DNA from: Siphonodentalium dalli
Lineage: Eukaryota > Mollusca > Scaphopoda > Gadilida > Siphonodentaliidae
Direction of reading: 5' to 3'
Length of the DNA: 64,000 bases
Assembly (NCBI GenBank): GCA_032622095.1
Contig: CP136063.1
Coordinates: 211,503,982-211,567,981, forward strand
Shown: positions 11,279-24,199 of the stretch, one piece after another
Numbering within the stretch: the stretch's first letter is position 1
How the letters are laid out: every line of letters begins with the position of its first letter
The notes under the pieces: generated by a model
The model's database searches: none
What the model was told of the DNA's origin: nothing
The model's input: the letters and a program-made list of their open reading frames with translations, nothing else
Translations under genes and position numbers: made by a program

Positions 11279-11932
11279 TTAAAGGGGTACTGTACCCCAA
11301 TTTCAATAAATTCCCGGTGACAATAGCGATCTAATATGAATATTATATTATAAAATAACTAATTCGAGTCGACAATGTCTACCGAAAAAGTTCCGGTTAA
11401 CAGGCTATCGTAAAAGTAACATTGAATTATTTAATATAAAATAATTTATGGCTGGAGTCATAAAATGGAGAATTATGCCATTACGAGTTACCGTTCTTGA
11501 AATCGCATCTGTTGCCTGTCTTTTGTCGACGGCCGTTTTCGAACATTATTGAGTTGCAAACAAAACATGTTACCTGCAAAAGGAAGGCCCGTTATAACCG
11601 ATTCGGAAAAAGGAGAAAGAAACAAGAGTCATAAAGCGTCAAGTATTTTTTATAGGGAGTGAGATTGTTCGATGGAAGAGATTGAAGGCATCAATCGAAA
11701 CTGTGAGCAATGAACTTCCGGTTCTTCCTGCGACCTGCGTCTTCTCCGGTGAAGATCAAACCATGGCGCGTAGTTTGAAATCGTAATAATTTTGTTTTCA
11801 AGATCAATATTTTCTTCGCTAAATTAGGTTTATACGAAATTCATATAACACGAACACAATCTAACTTGAAAGTTATTTCAATGGGAGTAAATAAAACAAA
11901 TCGCCTATCTCTGTGTACAGTACCCCTTTAAA
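11279..11932. mobile_element. MITE of the GGGGTACTGTAC family, complete copy
   Basis: A 654-bp element flanked by TTAA on both sides, with inverted ends AAAGGGGTACTGTAC and GTACAGTACCCCTTT. The left 300 bp match 7881-8160. The right part (about 11580-11932) is not shared with the copy at 31126-31720, so family members share ends but differ inside. It abuts the Ty3/gypsy remnant that begins near 12013. Confidence 0.8.
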
Positions 11933-12012
11933 GGAATGATTTTCCAATCGGACAGTGTTATAAGTATAGCCAGCATACAGCCATAGTCTTAATAGTTCAC
12001 CCAGTTCAGACT

Positions 12013-12155
12013 TATTTCCCATTTGGATTGTGTTCATCAAGCGAAGTATTTTCGATGAAAGTGCGAGAATTGTTTTCCGACATACACCTGATGTGTAATA
12101 CGTAGTTGACGACATTTTGGTATGGGGTTGTAATGAAGATGAACATTACAACATA
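12013..12155 (+). pseudogene. Ty3/gypsy reverse transcriptase remnant, left part
   Basis: Two plus-strand frames together show the middle of a Ty3/gypsy reverse transcriptase. PFGLCSSSEVF is encoded from about 12019, and after a frameshift the catalytic motif VDDILVWG is encoded at 12105-12128. The frameshift and a stop just before the motif show that the gene is dead. The reading frame stops abruptly at 12155, where a 5-kb foldback element begins, and resumes at 17200. This fragment would encode the palm of the polymerase; the protease, RNase H and integrase parts are not seen. Confidence 0.7.
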
Positions 12156-12294
12156 TAGTCCAGGAGATATTGGTCGACATCTGCACCCCCCCCCCCCCAC
12201 CCAGGACTTAACTTCACCCCACTAATTGTCTTCCTTAAGGTCTCCTCTAATTTTTTTCACTTGTTAACAAGAAAAAAAAGTGGCCGCAGAGACT

Positions 12295-13420
12295 CCAGAC
12301 AAGATGGCGTCCATCATGGCGGCCATTTTTTTTAAATGCACCAGGTCTCTTTGATCGCCGTAAAAGTAAAGATGATGTCACATGCCGTCTTGTTTTCCGC
12401 TCGATTCGTTATGCTAATATACAACCCTTACAAATTAGCCAAACATCCGACACCAGAATCCAATATGGCGGCCAAGATGGCCGCCGAAATGTGAAAATAT
12501 GCTATTTTTCTGACATGTTACCACCTTTGGTTTGTCTCTGTGGGAAAATGTTGGCATCTTTGCGTCATGTTATACATTTATCATATAGAGGAGTCATTGG
12601 CGACCACATGGGGTCCATAATATACATTCATTGCGGGATATTTTTGTCCGATATCACGTTTTCCCAAATGCCGGTATAATAGGTCAAAGCCGAATCTCCG
12701 TTAATAAAGCGATGTAATGTTTCGAATCAATGAATGTTATTGCTATTATAACAACACCCATGCATATATATGTGCAGGAGATACTCAAGCTAGGATTCCT
12801 CTTATACCTAAGTTGAGGAATATTTACTCAAATCCAAGATGGCGGCCAAAATGGCCACCAGAAATAAAAAATCTCCGAAAATCGCCGATTTTAACATCAG
12901 TGAACATTATTGTCATGACAACTCCACACCTGCTTACTATTGTGAGTTGGAAACACTTAGGCGAAGAACTTTCCTTGTACCGTATCCAAATAAAAGTCCC
13001 CCAAATCCAAAATGGCGCCCACAATGGCGGACAGATGTTGAAAAATCACCGAAATTCCCTCATATTCACATCATTGGGCATTATTGTCGAGACAACTCCA
13101 CCCATGCTTACAATTGAGTTGGAAATACTGAGGTGAAGTAATTACATTATATCTCATGCAAGAAATTGTTTTCCAAATCGAAGATGGTGGCCAAAATGGC
13201 GACCGAAATTTGAAAACAAGTCTACATTCCTTTACTTTCTTACGATGGGCGTTATTGTTTCGCGATTTCTATCCACCATTGCAAGTTGATATGGAATAGT
13301 GACATGAAGTATTCATTAGGGTTTGGCAATTGATACTCACAGCCAAGATCGCTGCTAAATTGGCGGCTAGAAATTGAAAAGAAATCGATATTTTCACATA
13401 TTAATTTCAACTTTTTGTTA
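12295..13420. repeat. Diverged tandem units with ATGGCGGCC cores (left arm)
   Basis: Six blocks carry variants of AAGATGGCGGCCAAAATGGC, at about 12300, 12470, 12835, 13005, 13183 and 13343. The later ones are separated by about 160-180 bp and share CATTATTGTC..GACAACTCCAC and GTTGGAAAYACT words. The right arm carries the mirror set at about 15990-17060. The frames open in this region (for example 12717-13136) come from the repeat. Confidence 0.7.
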
Positions 13421-15959
13421 TAATATCGGTATGTATGGACGAAACTGTACATAAACCATCTACTAGTTCAACTTAAAGATATCAAAACGCATAACATAGC
13501 TCGTATCCTTCTGGAAAGATGAAAAACCACAATTAATATCGCGATGTGGCATTTCGAAATCCAGTCTCCACTTAGCGCCGATAATGGCCGTAAGCGTAGG
13601 TGCGCGAAATAGTTATATCAGAACAATTACCTGATAACAGATTCTGATTTGCCACGCACGTCCATAATTATCTGGACCAGCTTCCATTTCTTTGTCTGAT
13701 AAATCTAGGTCGCTCACACCGACAAAGTATTCACCACTTCCTGGGAGTAGGGTCCCTCTAATCATAATGTTTCAAACAATTCATTTTCCGGTGTCTAGCT
13801 TACGATTTTAAATATTTGCTAACTATGATATTTGTGCGTCATCTTGAACTAGGAAGGCATATGGCCGATGAGTATACAAGCTTACAGAAGGTCATCTCTA
13901 TGTATGTGATAACGACGTGTACACCTGGCGAACCAGTTAGCTAGTCACTTCTGAATAGATGGTTCGTCAACTCACAAACTCAGCGAACGCATTGACATAT
14001 GTGGACAACTTCGACAGTGTTTCGAAGGTTGCTAGCTGTCTCATTCCCTTGGACAGATGTCTATCTTCTAAGGAGAAGACCCTAGTGTACAGACTACCCA
14101 CACTTCTTGACCATTATCCGAAGCAAACTGTGTGACGCCCCGCAGTTGTCTCGTCGAATATCTCCCAGCAGAGAAGAACAATGCTCGCGGTGCTAGTTTG
14201 TGGACATGCGCCATGATAGTGTGAATGAAATGGGCCACTGTATACACCACCCCTACACCTGGTGCATGTTTAAGATATCGAATGTCATGCGTGTCGGTTT
14301 TATTTGGTGTGGTAAGATTGTATTTCCACATCCGTTTCGAAGCCTTTCTGATTCAACTACGTACACTTTTGTCTGGATAATACTATGCTAGCCTCCCTTA
14401 AACAGTCGGATGGACTAAATGATAATGTCTTTATAGCATGAATGTATGCGTGTTTTGTTATCCTCTCTCGGGGTTAGTGTCAGTAAGTGGGCGGTATTAT
14501 TCAAGAAAATGTCAGGAACTGTGGTGCATTTATTTCACTATGTATTTAAAGAACAATTTACAGTCTCGATGGCAATGGCTGTGGACGTTGGGGAACGCGA
14601 ACTTTATGATCATATAGCTTTATATATATAACTTTAGAATATAGTAGTTAATGTCTCATGTAGGAAAATGGTCGCAATGGTAATGTTACCAAGAAATCAC
14701 TTGGTGTACCAACGTTTGTTGAACTGAATGCAAGAGCTCATCAACGTAACATTCCTCTGGATGTTCTTCGCGTTAAACATTTCACCCTTTTGTTGATGGC
14801 ATTTGTACTTTCTTGAACCATATCACCCAGCGAGAGTATGACATATCAACCAACTATCAAATGTATCGCCTTTAAGACTACACCCCAGTCTTGGTGGGGC
14901 TTACACAGCAGTAGCCAATGGCATACTCCTGGTCCAGTTGTTTAAGAACGGCTGCCAAACGGATGGGAACATACAATCTTAGCATACAAGGAAAGCAAAG
15001 CCAAATATGAGATCCTGTCTGAATCTAAAACATAACAAAATAAGGGACGGTGCAGTCATGGTCCAATTTCATTTCCACTATCATGACACATACCCACAAA
15101 CTAGCACCGTGCGTATTGTTATCATCTGCTTGGAACTGTTCGGTGAGACGATTACTGGACGCCAACAAGCTTGTTCTTATGATCATGTTCAAGGAGTTTG
15201 TGTATATTATGCATTATGGTCTTCTACGCCTTAGCAGAAATGCATCCGTCAAATGTCGGGCTTTCAACATTCGAAGCCATATACAGAAGTTGTCCGGGTA
15301 CGACGTCAGTGCATTAGATGGGTATGTGAATTGATGAACCATATATTGAGAAGTGGCTGTTTTGGGAAAATCACCAGGTGTACACGTTGTTATCCCCATT
15401 AGGTCACCAAAGCTGACAATACGCAGATAGATAGGTCTTTCTGAAAGCTAGTATATGCATCGACCGAATACCTTTATAGTGTATCGCACAAGATGACGCA
15501 TATACCCCATATGTAGCATCTGAATTATACCATAAGCTATACCACGAATGAAGCTCGCTAAGAATTCCAAGCTTTCGAAACAAACAAGTGAGCTGGACAC
15601 CGGCATATGTATTGTTTGAACATTCCGATTAGTGGCACCCTTCTACAAAGAAGAGAAGTGAACTGTTGTTGTGAGTGAGATAGATTAATCTGACGAAGAG
15701 ACGGAACGAGTCTAGATAATGCTGAATGTGGCAATTCAGATAAAGCTCAGGTACTGTTGTTATGATTCTTGGAAGTCATAATATGACTATTCGGTGCACC
15801 TATATACGGTTACGGCCAGTATGAGCCCTTAGTGGAGAATGGATATTGAAATGCCACATCGCGATTGTGGGTTTTCATCCTTCCAAAAGGCTACGACTTA
15901 CATTGGAACTAATAGATGGCTTATATTATGTACCGTTTCGTTTATACAAATTAATATTA

Positions 15960-17060
15960 TGACAAAAAGTTGAAATTAGTATGTGATAATATCGGCTTCT
16001 TTTCAATTTCTGCCGCCAGTTTGGCCGCCATATTGACTGTGAGTATCACTTGCCAAACCCTAATGAATAATTCATACATATCAATATGTAATGGTGGGTA
16101 GAAATCGCGAAACAATAACGTCAATCCTAAGAAAGTAAAGGAATGTAGGCGTGTTTTCAAATTTCGGTCGCCATTTTAGCCACCATCTTCGATTTGGAAA
16201 ACTATTTCTTGCATGAGATGTAAGGTAATTACTTCACCTCAGTATTTCCAACTCAACTGTACGCATGGATGGAGTTGTCTCGACAATAATGCCCAATGAT
16301 GTGAATATGAGGGAATTTCGGTGATTTTTCAAAATCTGTCCGCCATTGTGGGCGCCATTTTGGATTTGGGGAACTTTTATTTGGATATGGTTCAAGGAAA
16401 GTTCGTCGCCTAAGTGTTCCCAACTTACAATAGTAAGCAGGTGTGGAGTTGTCATGACAATAATGCTCACTGTTGTTAAAATCAGCGAGTTGTTTTATTT
16501 CTGGTGGCCATTTTGGCCGCCATCTTGGATTTGTGTAAATATTCCTCAACTCAGATTTAAGAGGAATCCTAGCTCGAGTATCTCCTGCAAATAAATATGC
16601 ATGGGTGTTGTTATAATATCAATAACATTCATTGATTCGAAACATAACATCGCGTTATTAACGGAGATTCGGCTTTGACCTATTATACCGGCATTTGGGA
16701 AAACGTGATATCGGACAAAAATATCCCGCAATGAATGCATATTATGGTCCCCATGTATTCGCCAATGACTCCTCGATATGATAAATGTATAACATGACGC
16801 AAAAATTCTAAAATTTTCCCACAGAGACAAATGAAAGGTGGTAACATGACAGAAAAATAGCATATTTTCACATTTCGGCGGCCATTTTGGCCGCCATATT
16901 GGATTCTGGTGTCGGATTTTTGGCTAATTTGTAAGGGTTGTATATTAGCATAACGAATCGAGCGGAAAACAAGACGGCATGTGACATCATCTTTACTATA
17001 ACGGCGATCAAAGAGACCTGGTGCATTTAAAAAAAATGGCCGCCATGATGGACGCCATCT
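15960..17060. repeat. Diverged tandem units with GGCCGCCAT cores (right arm)
   Basis: The mirror image of the tandem units in the left arm of foldback element 1. GGCCGCCAT words occur at about 16022, 16333, 16512, 16880 and 17040. The block order is the exact reverse of the left arm, as expected if the two arms arose from one inverted duplication. Confidence 0.7.
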
Positions 17061-17199
17061 TGTCTGGAGTCTCTGCGGCCACTTTTTTATCTTGTTAACA
17101 AGTGAAAAAAATTAGAGGAGACCTTAAGGAAGAAAATTAGTGGGGTGAAGTTAAGTCCTGGGGGGGGGGTGCAGAGGTCGACCAATATCTCCTGGACTA

Positions 17200-17345
17200 A
17201 TAGTACGAGTGCCACTGCAGCGATGTCGTGAAATGAATTTAAAACCGAACAAGCAGAAATTTGAACTTCGTCTCCCAGAGGTGAAATGTATGGGACATAT
17301 CATAACTAAGGAGGGACCGAAAGTCTACCGTAGACCATGTAATGC
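17200..17345 (+). pseudogene. Ty3/gypsy reverse transcriptase remnant, right part
   Basis: The plus frame just after the foldback element encodes RCREMNLKPNKQKF and VKCMGHIITKEG. These are the conserved C-terminal reverse-transcriptase motifs that follow the DDI(L) motif in Ty3/gypsy elements. The frame is compatible with the left part at 12105-12155 once the inserted element and one copy of the ATA triplet are discounted. Similarity ends at about 17345, and the remaining open frame to 17394 has no recognisable motif. Confidence 0.75.
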
Positions 17346-17399
17346 ACTTATATTTGTGAAGTACATTCTAAGAACTGATATTCTGTTTATTTAAACGAG

Positions 17400-17834
17400 A
17401 GGCCAATAAGTTTAACACATATACCTTCAACCATACCAACGTGATATTAGCGACATAGAACTGTATACATGACGTGGAAATGATTATATATTGGGGGTTG
17501 TGTTTCCATCATTCACTTATATATGAAATATGAGACTGATAATTATATAGTATTACTTTGGATAGCATGTGTTTATGTCATGGTTGATATTTTTCCAAAC
17601 CAATCAATCGAATCCAAAATCTATACAGCATAATCTATACAGGTGGAGAATGTATTATCATTAATCTTGATGTGATTATGGCCTGATAAACCCATTCAAT
17701 AAGTCAGTGCCAAATGTACCAGCATTATTTTTTATCAAACAGCCCATATGCATAGGAACTTCAAAAGAAGATATCGCTTCTAATATTGAAATGATTTATA
17801 GAATGCTCATTAATGAACCTGGTTGAAACAATAA
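17400..17834. other. Intergenic, no gene seen
   Basis: AT-rich, no recognised feature. Confidence 0.4.
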
Positions 17835-18166
17835 ATAGAGGATCTCACATGAGTTTCTATTTTATACGGAATTTATCAACCGAGTTCACTAAATTCGATT
17901 TGAGCCGAGGTTTACCGAGGCTCAAATATAATTTAGAGGACGAGGTTGATAAATTACGTATAAAATAGGACGAGTGTGAGATACATTTTATCACATGATC
18001 AAATAAACCCGAAGCAACGCGAAATATTCATCGAAAACAACAATCATAAACTACAGCGATCGCAAGTTATTTGAAGAACGCCGTGACGTCATCGCACGCG
18101 CTGATATTAAACGTGTCTATTACCGATAATTATGAAACTGCTTTTATGGCCAAATTATGTGATAAA
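17835..18166 (+). repeat. Palindromic MITE family A, copy 2
   Basis: A 332-bp copy in the orientation opposite to 2511-2844 and the same as 19302-19632. It keeps both ends (ATAGAGGATCTCACATGAG and TTATGTGATAAA), the internal hairpin centred on GCCGAGGTTTACCGAGGC, and a TGACGTCATCGCACGCGCTG block. Confidence 0.75.
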
Positions 18167-18659
18167 TTCATATTTGAAACAGGTATATTTATCTGACTGT
18201 TGGACATTGGACAGGTAATCCATATTGGCTGGCAGCCAACATCTGAGTTTAACTCGTTCTACAATAAATGTTCATTGACGAGTAGTCCCGTTAGAAAATG
18301 TTCAGATACTAAGTTCAACTAACAACCATATATGAACATTTCACACCCAAGAATATAAATCCAAAATTTACTTGTATTATTTTTTGTCTGTCTGCCATCT
18401 GGTTTTATTTTACTTGAACATCCAAACAAACAAACAAAAAATAGACCATTCCATTGTATTCTCTTCAACTCAATTGAATAAATATATATATAACGAGTTA
18501 TATATATCAGATGAAAGGTATTTCAGTTAAGGTATCAGGAATGTTGAGAAGGGTTAATTTGTAAAAGCAAAAATCATTGCAAGTGAAACCTGGAGATATA
18601 ATAGGAGCATGATTAAATGCAAATATAAAAAAACATAAAATTGATTACCAGGGTTAATG
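18167..18659. other. Low-complexity intergenic sequence
   Basis: Contains (CAAA)n near 18424-18440 and a TA-rich stretch at about 18480-18512. No gene was seen. Confidence 0.4.
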
Positions 18660-19080
18660 ATTTTAACTCATAAAATTAGGGGACTGGACCAGGTTTGTCA
18701 CTTGAATATTGCGTTCATAGGCTATCATTGGAGAGGTCTGTAAACATTTTCTGTAAACAGCAGAAACCAGAGACATATGTGGGAGTTGATCAACTTTGAG
18801 CCAGCAATGTCCACTCACTTTGGAAATGTGATAAACAACAGTTGGCTATTAAAGTCATTTCATTTCTGCAGTATAGTGAGCTGTGAGCGTCTGATTAATA
18901 GCCCATCAAATTATAGGACTGTACCAGGTTGTAATGTTTCTTTGATACAACACAGTATTTCAAAATTATATAACAAAAATAAACAAACACTGCACACAAC
19001 TCAGATACTGACAGAGTCTTCAATGCAGTACATGTCCCGAGTGCGGCAAGTTCCATTAATTTTTTTCACTTTTTGACATA
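18660..19080. repeat. Dispersed repeat related to 42480-42720
   Basis: The words AAAATTAGGGGACTG, ATGTGGGAGTTGAT, GAGCCA and ATAAACAACAG occur in the same order at 42505-42650. The intervening sequence has diverged, and the frames are short. It is probably an old interspersed repeat. Confidence 0.5.
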
Positions 19081-19301
19081 TTTGATCAACAATTATCCCA
19101 GTGTGATTTGTCTTTGCAACCATCTAGCACTGGCCAATGATTTTCATGTGAAATGACATCAATAGAGAATATTATTATTAAATTTCTAATAGAGTTGTCC
19201 ACCGCACCACGGATTAGCTTTTAAATTGGTTTTGGACTTACGTGTATAATAAATGTACTCTCAACACTGCATATTGGATGCTCACATGATAACTTATTGA
19301 T

Positions 19302-19632
19302 ATAGAGGATCTCACATGAGTTTCTATTTTATACGGAATTTATCAACCGAGTTCACTAAATTCGATTTGAGCCGAGGTTTATCGAGGCTCAAATAGAATT
19401 TAGTGGACGAGGTTGATAAATTACGTATAAAATAGGACGAGTGTGAGATACTTTTTATCACATGATCAAATAAACGCGAAGCAATGCGAAATATCCATCG
19501 AAAACAACGATAAAAACCGCAGCGATCGCAAGTCATTTGAAGAACGATGTGACGTCATCGCACGCGCTGATATTAAACGTGTCTCTTATCGATAATTATG
19601 AAACTGCTTTTATGGGCAAATTATGTGATAAA
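19302..19632 (+). repeat. Palindromic MITE family A, copy 3
   Basis: A 331-bp copy, very close to copy 2 over its whole length, about 1.1 kb away in the same orientation. It shares the same ends and internal hairpin. Confidence 0.75.
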
Positions 19633-19879
19633 TCATTATATTACATGCAACTATTGCAATAAAATATTCATACTTTCAAAACAGGACATCACACCTAATT
19701 AATGGTACAAAACTATCAAATAGAGTATTCATTAATAACCCTGGTTCAAGAGTATAAGGTTTAATTAATGAAAACTAAAATCAATACAGTTGAAGAGTGT
19801 GCGAAGGAAATCCTAGGTAAGAAATATGAGGTAAATCAGAAGAAAATTATTTGATTTATCACATTGGATGACATGTGTG

Positions 19880-20215
19880 AAAGGGTTAACTATTTCTAAA
19901 CCGATCAACCGATCGATAAAAAAAAAGGTGAGGCATGTGTCATCATAAACCTGCATATAAAATATGAACACAATCGGACAAAAAATACTTGAATTATGGT
20001 ATCGGATAGAACATGACCATGCGTGGATGGAAGTTTTAATCATTTCTAAACCGATCAACCGATCGATACCAAAAAGTATACAGGTGAAGGGTGTGTCTTC
20101 ATAAACATACACACATAAAATTTGAACACGATCCGATACAAATACTTAAGTCATCGCGTCGATTAGCAAGTGTCTACGGACAGACAGACAGACATATGGA
20201 CGGACGGACGGACGA
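19880..20215. repeat. About 150-bp tandem duplication plus GACR tract
   Basis: CTAAACCGATCAACCGATCG occurs at about 19896 and again at about 20045, followed in both cases by related sequence, so the unit of about 150 bp is present twice. It ends in a tetranucleotide tract (CAGACAGACAGA, GGACGGACGGACGG) at about 20176-20210. Confidence 0.6.
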
Positions 20216-20264
20216 AGGACTGATGGTTGATGTTATAGTATATTTAGAACACTATAAGCACATT

Positions 20265-20724
20265 TTAAAGGTACTCAATCTGACCAGACGGTCCCCACAT
20301 CATCAAGATAAAACATTTCTTCAAAATACGCTTTAGTTATCAAAATCGATTTATTGCAACAAAATAATGCTAACCACTGTCAACTATGGTATCAAATTTC
20401 CCAAAACGTGTTATTTATCAACATTTTGTTCAACAAAATATGGCGTATTATCACTTAAGTATCACGAACTTCGGCCGTATTACCACATAGTGTTAGAGTT
20501 ATCCATCGTCATCCGCAATTTTGTCCAAGACCGTCCGTTGACCACGTTTTTCTGGCCCACAAACAATTGCACATCTCAAGATATAACAAACTTCAAAAAT
20601 CGATATCTGATTACTCTTGAGCTTTGATGGGTGGTTTCCTTGACTCGAATCAAATATTTTTTTTTACCCCCGAAGCCAAAGAAATAGTAATTTAGGAGCG
20701 TTAATTCGGATAATGCATCTTTAA
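20265..20724. mobile_element. TTAA-flanked MITE, copy 2 (diverged)
   Basis: The left end (TTAAAGGTACTCAATC) and the right part (GACTCGAATCAAATATTT..CCCCGAAGCC) match the element at 5381-5856. The right terminus is eroded (GGATAATGCATCTTTAA). It is an older copy of the same non-autonomous family. Confidence 0.65.
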
Positions 20725-21139
20725 AGACACCGTACCATGTACCAGAACCTGCATGCGATATATTGTTTAGGAATTCTAAAGACTATGAAACTGAATGTGT
20801 TGTCATACTTCTGGTGATTTGCCATTGACTCAATGTGTTGTCGTCCAACGCCCATGGCGCGTCACTGTGACTTTATATAAGTTAATAGCCACAGACGACA
20901 CATTTAACTTATAAATTAAAATAAACTACAGCGACGATTAATTAAAGGGATATGCTGGATTTTGTTCACTGACATCAGCTGACATAATAAAAACGTTACG
21001 GGACGCTTAGTAGTCGGATATGGTTTCATGCGAGGCTCAGCGAAATCAATATTGATCTAACTTCGCCTCACATGACACCATATAAGTCCAGGCGCTTGGT
21101 GTAACAATTGTGCAAAAGGTGATACAAGCATGAAACTTG

Positions 21140-21960
21140 GCATATATGTTCCCCGTGCACTACTGGTCATTTTCAGACATGGAGGCATTCGCGGGAGAAC
21201 CTTTCTTAGCAACGGTTGCTATGCAACTACCCGAAATCGAAAAAATGCACATATAGCTAATATTATGGCACTATTTAACAAACTAAACTATGCCATGTAT
21301 CATTTTATGATGAAATTAATGATATTATTTGTTGTTATTGTTGATCTGACAGGAAATTTACCATACTTCATACTTACAGAGGTGGTAACGGTTACTAGGG
21401 ACATACACAAAATCGAAAAATATACATATGGCTGATATTAATGGCAAATTAAACTAAACCATGTAGGATCTTATGGTGAAAACAATAATAATAGTTGTTG
21501 TTAGTGTGGACCTGACTGAAAAATTACCACATTTCTTCCTTACAGGGCTGGCAACGGTTGCTAGGGACATTACCATAAATTGAAGTAATTCACACATGGC
21601 TGGTATTATGGCAGTTTTAACAATCTAAACTACAGCATGTAACATTGTTATGGTGAAAACTATTATAATAGTTGTTGTTTGTGTGAGAATGACTGGGAAA
21701 TTAACATATTTCTTACTTACAGGGGTGGTAACGGTTGCTATGGACATACCCAAAATTGAAAAATGTACATATGACAGCATATGACTGATATTATAGAATT
21801 TTTTCGAACTAAACTGCACCATTTTGTTGTTGAAAATAATGATAATAGTTGTTGTTAGTGTGGGCATGATTGGAAAAGTAATATATTTCATTCTTACAGG
21901 GGTGGTAATGGTTGCTATGGGACATACCCACCATTGAAAAAATGATTTTCTGACAATTTA
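21140..21960 (+). repeat. Tandem array, left arm of foldback element 2
   Basis: Unit boundaries can be followed by the word GGTAACGGTTGCTAGGGAC and variants at about 21210, 21384, 21550, 21727 and 21904. Each is followed by CATATGGCTGATATTATGGC, AACTAAACTA and ATAATAGTTGTTGTTAGTGT words. Confidence 0.75.
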
Positions 21961-24199
21961 ACTGATATATCTGTTTCATGTTATGCTTATATTGACAAAT
22001 AATTCATCAGTAAATGGTGTGTTGGGGTGTACCGACGCAATATGAGCCTATTTCAGGATGATATTGCAGTTGAAAGTGTTTCCAGGCAAAATGCATTGAC
22101 AAAAGTACCTTTAAGTTATATTACCATTTAGTTAATTTAGAATGGCATGTACCTGTATGACGGTTGTGACTGTATCTGTCATAAATCGACATATGGGATA
22201 CATTTTAATGAGCCATTAGACAGGCTTGTAATAACATTGACCCACATTTTTGTTGGCACCTGCCTCTGAAATCCGACCTCCGCACTATATTTGTCCATGT
22301 CATCCATGCAGAATATACTCTTATTACATGGTGACGGCATCCGGATTCCGGAATAATATTTGCCATACATTAGGAACTAACTGTTTGTTCTACCTATCTA
22401 TGCTATAGCTGTATGTCGATACATCGCAATGGGTCCTTTCATGGGCCTATCTATTTCAGACTGAGATCCCATGACATACCTTTAGGAGCCGGCATCCATT
22501 TCCAATATACTATAGCTATATGGACATCCATGTGTCCACAACGACCAACATCATATAGGGTCGTCAGACGTCAGTCCAACACCTATGTATTGAGTCATGC
22601 ATGGATGGATGGATGGCCTGAATTTTGGGGGGTGTGTGAATGGCTTACCAGTAGTGATTTTAATCCACGACGTGTCCTAACTACTGTATATATCGCATTC
22701 AGGTTTTGGTACATGGTACTATGTCTTTAAATTCACAGAAAATGATATCCGACAGATATCCCCTTTCTTGACGCCAAAATACACCAAAAATATTCCCGAG
22801 GCGACTGAGTTTCTGAAAAAACAAGATGGCGGATAAGCACCTAATATTGATTTCATATTAGGTCACCGACCTAATATGGGTTCATATACCGTCACTATAC
22901 ATCGACGCTGGTTGGCTAATTGCAAGAGCTGACATAATAAATAGGGAACTGGGCCAATTCTATACTATATTAGTTGGTTCCTTGGCATCTATTTAGGGAC
23001 ATGAGCCCGTATCCTACATACATGTATTGGCACCTGAATTCGCTTCATATTCGCCTGGGTATTTGTACTACATAAATATGCCTGGGTCCATAGCCAGCTG
23101 GGTGTGTCTAATCCAACATATTAGATTACGTTAAGTTTACCAACAGCCGTTTTTGTATATATTGAAGGTCTTTTTCATTCCACAAAGGCATCGTCAGCAT
23201 ACTTTTTTGGGGCTAATGGTGTAGCTATATCACGTATAAGGAGCTGGAACCATGCCCTACATATAGACACCTGCTAATGCCTGGGTACAATATCATGCCA
23301 AACCTATATTGACATGTGTCCATGACATGTATGGCCCTCGGTCCATGGCCAACCAACAGAAATATTTAAATGGACCTCCACCCATGTCCTTCAAATAGCT
23401 AGGGAATTGGTCCAATATCTATGTATATGTGGATATGTGGCATAACTGCCCCATGTGTTCCTACCATATATATGGAAATCATATGAATACATGATATACT
23501 ACTGACTGGGTACATGGTCTGCATATAAGCATCTGGATCCATGGCCTACTTGTGGGTATCTGGGTATTTCCATATTGTAACAGCGCATGGTCATTGCGTG
23601 CCATGCAGCTTAGATATCATATAGCTTGTATAAGTGGCTGTGTCCATGCCCATCTACAGATGCCTGGTCATGCATAGCTATATGATCCTATATTAACATG
23701 GGTCCACCCATGTCCAATATAAATATATGGATCTGATATGATATGGCTTATATGTAGCGGCCTGGTTCATGACCTATATATATGGGCATTGTTCTTTTGA
23801 GTTTTGACTACACATATAGCTAGGTACTTGTCTAACTATTGTGGGCTGGTCCATGGCAAAATACTAAGGCTGTAAGGGGTCCATGCTCGTCATAAATATG
23901 GAACTGTGACCTAAACATCTATATGTGTGTGTCTATAGCTTATTTTACTTTTGTGACACGTGGTTATAGATTATCGCACTCTTGAATACCACCATTGATA
24001 TATTCTACAGGTATATGATAAGAGTTACGTTAGTTAAATTTACAAACTTTTCTGACTCATATAGTACTTTTTCAATGGTGTATGCTTCCTTTACATGCAA
24101 CAGTTACTACCAACATAAGTCTTAAGAACTAAATTGTTCTATATATTCACATCAGGCTTACAATAACAACAGTTATTATGGATTCTAAATCATTCTTTC

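Larger units (their letters stand above)
12156..17199. mobile_element. Giant foldback element 1 (5.04 kb palindrome)
   Basis: The whole interval is one inverted repeat centred near 14678. The outermost bases TAGTCCAGGAGATATTGG at 12156 are matched by their complement ending at 17199. The outer 1.3 kb of each arm match at over 90 percent by eye. Further in (about 13400-14350 against 14930-15960) the arms are still alignable but much more diverged. The element splits a Ty3/gypsy reverse-transcriptase reading frame, with an ATA triplet on each side that fits a 3-bp target duplication. No transposase was recognised in the centre. The layout resembles foldback transposons, whose long inverted ends contain tandem repeats. 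Confidence 0.85.

Noticed and set aside
12717-13136. 139-codon plus-strand frame
   Set aside because: It falls in the tandem units of the foldback arm and its mirror appears at 16234-16549; no protein family is recognisable.
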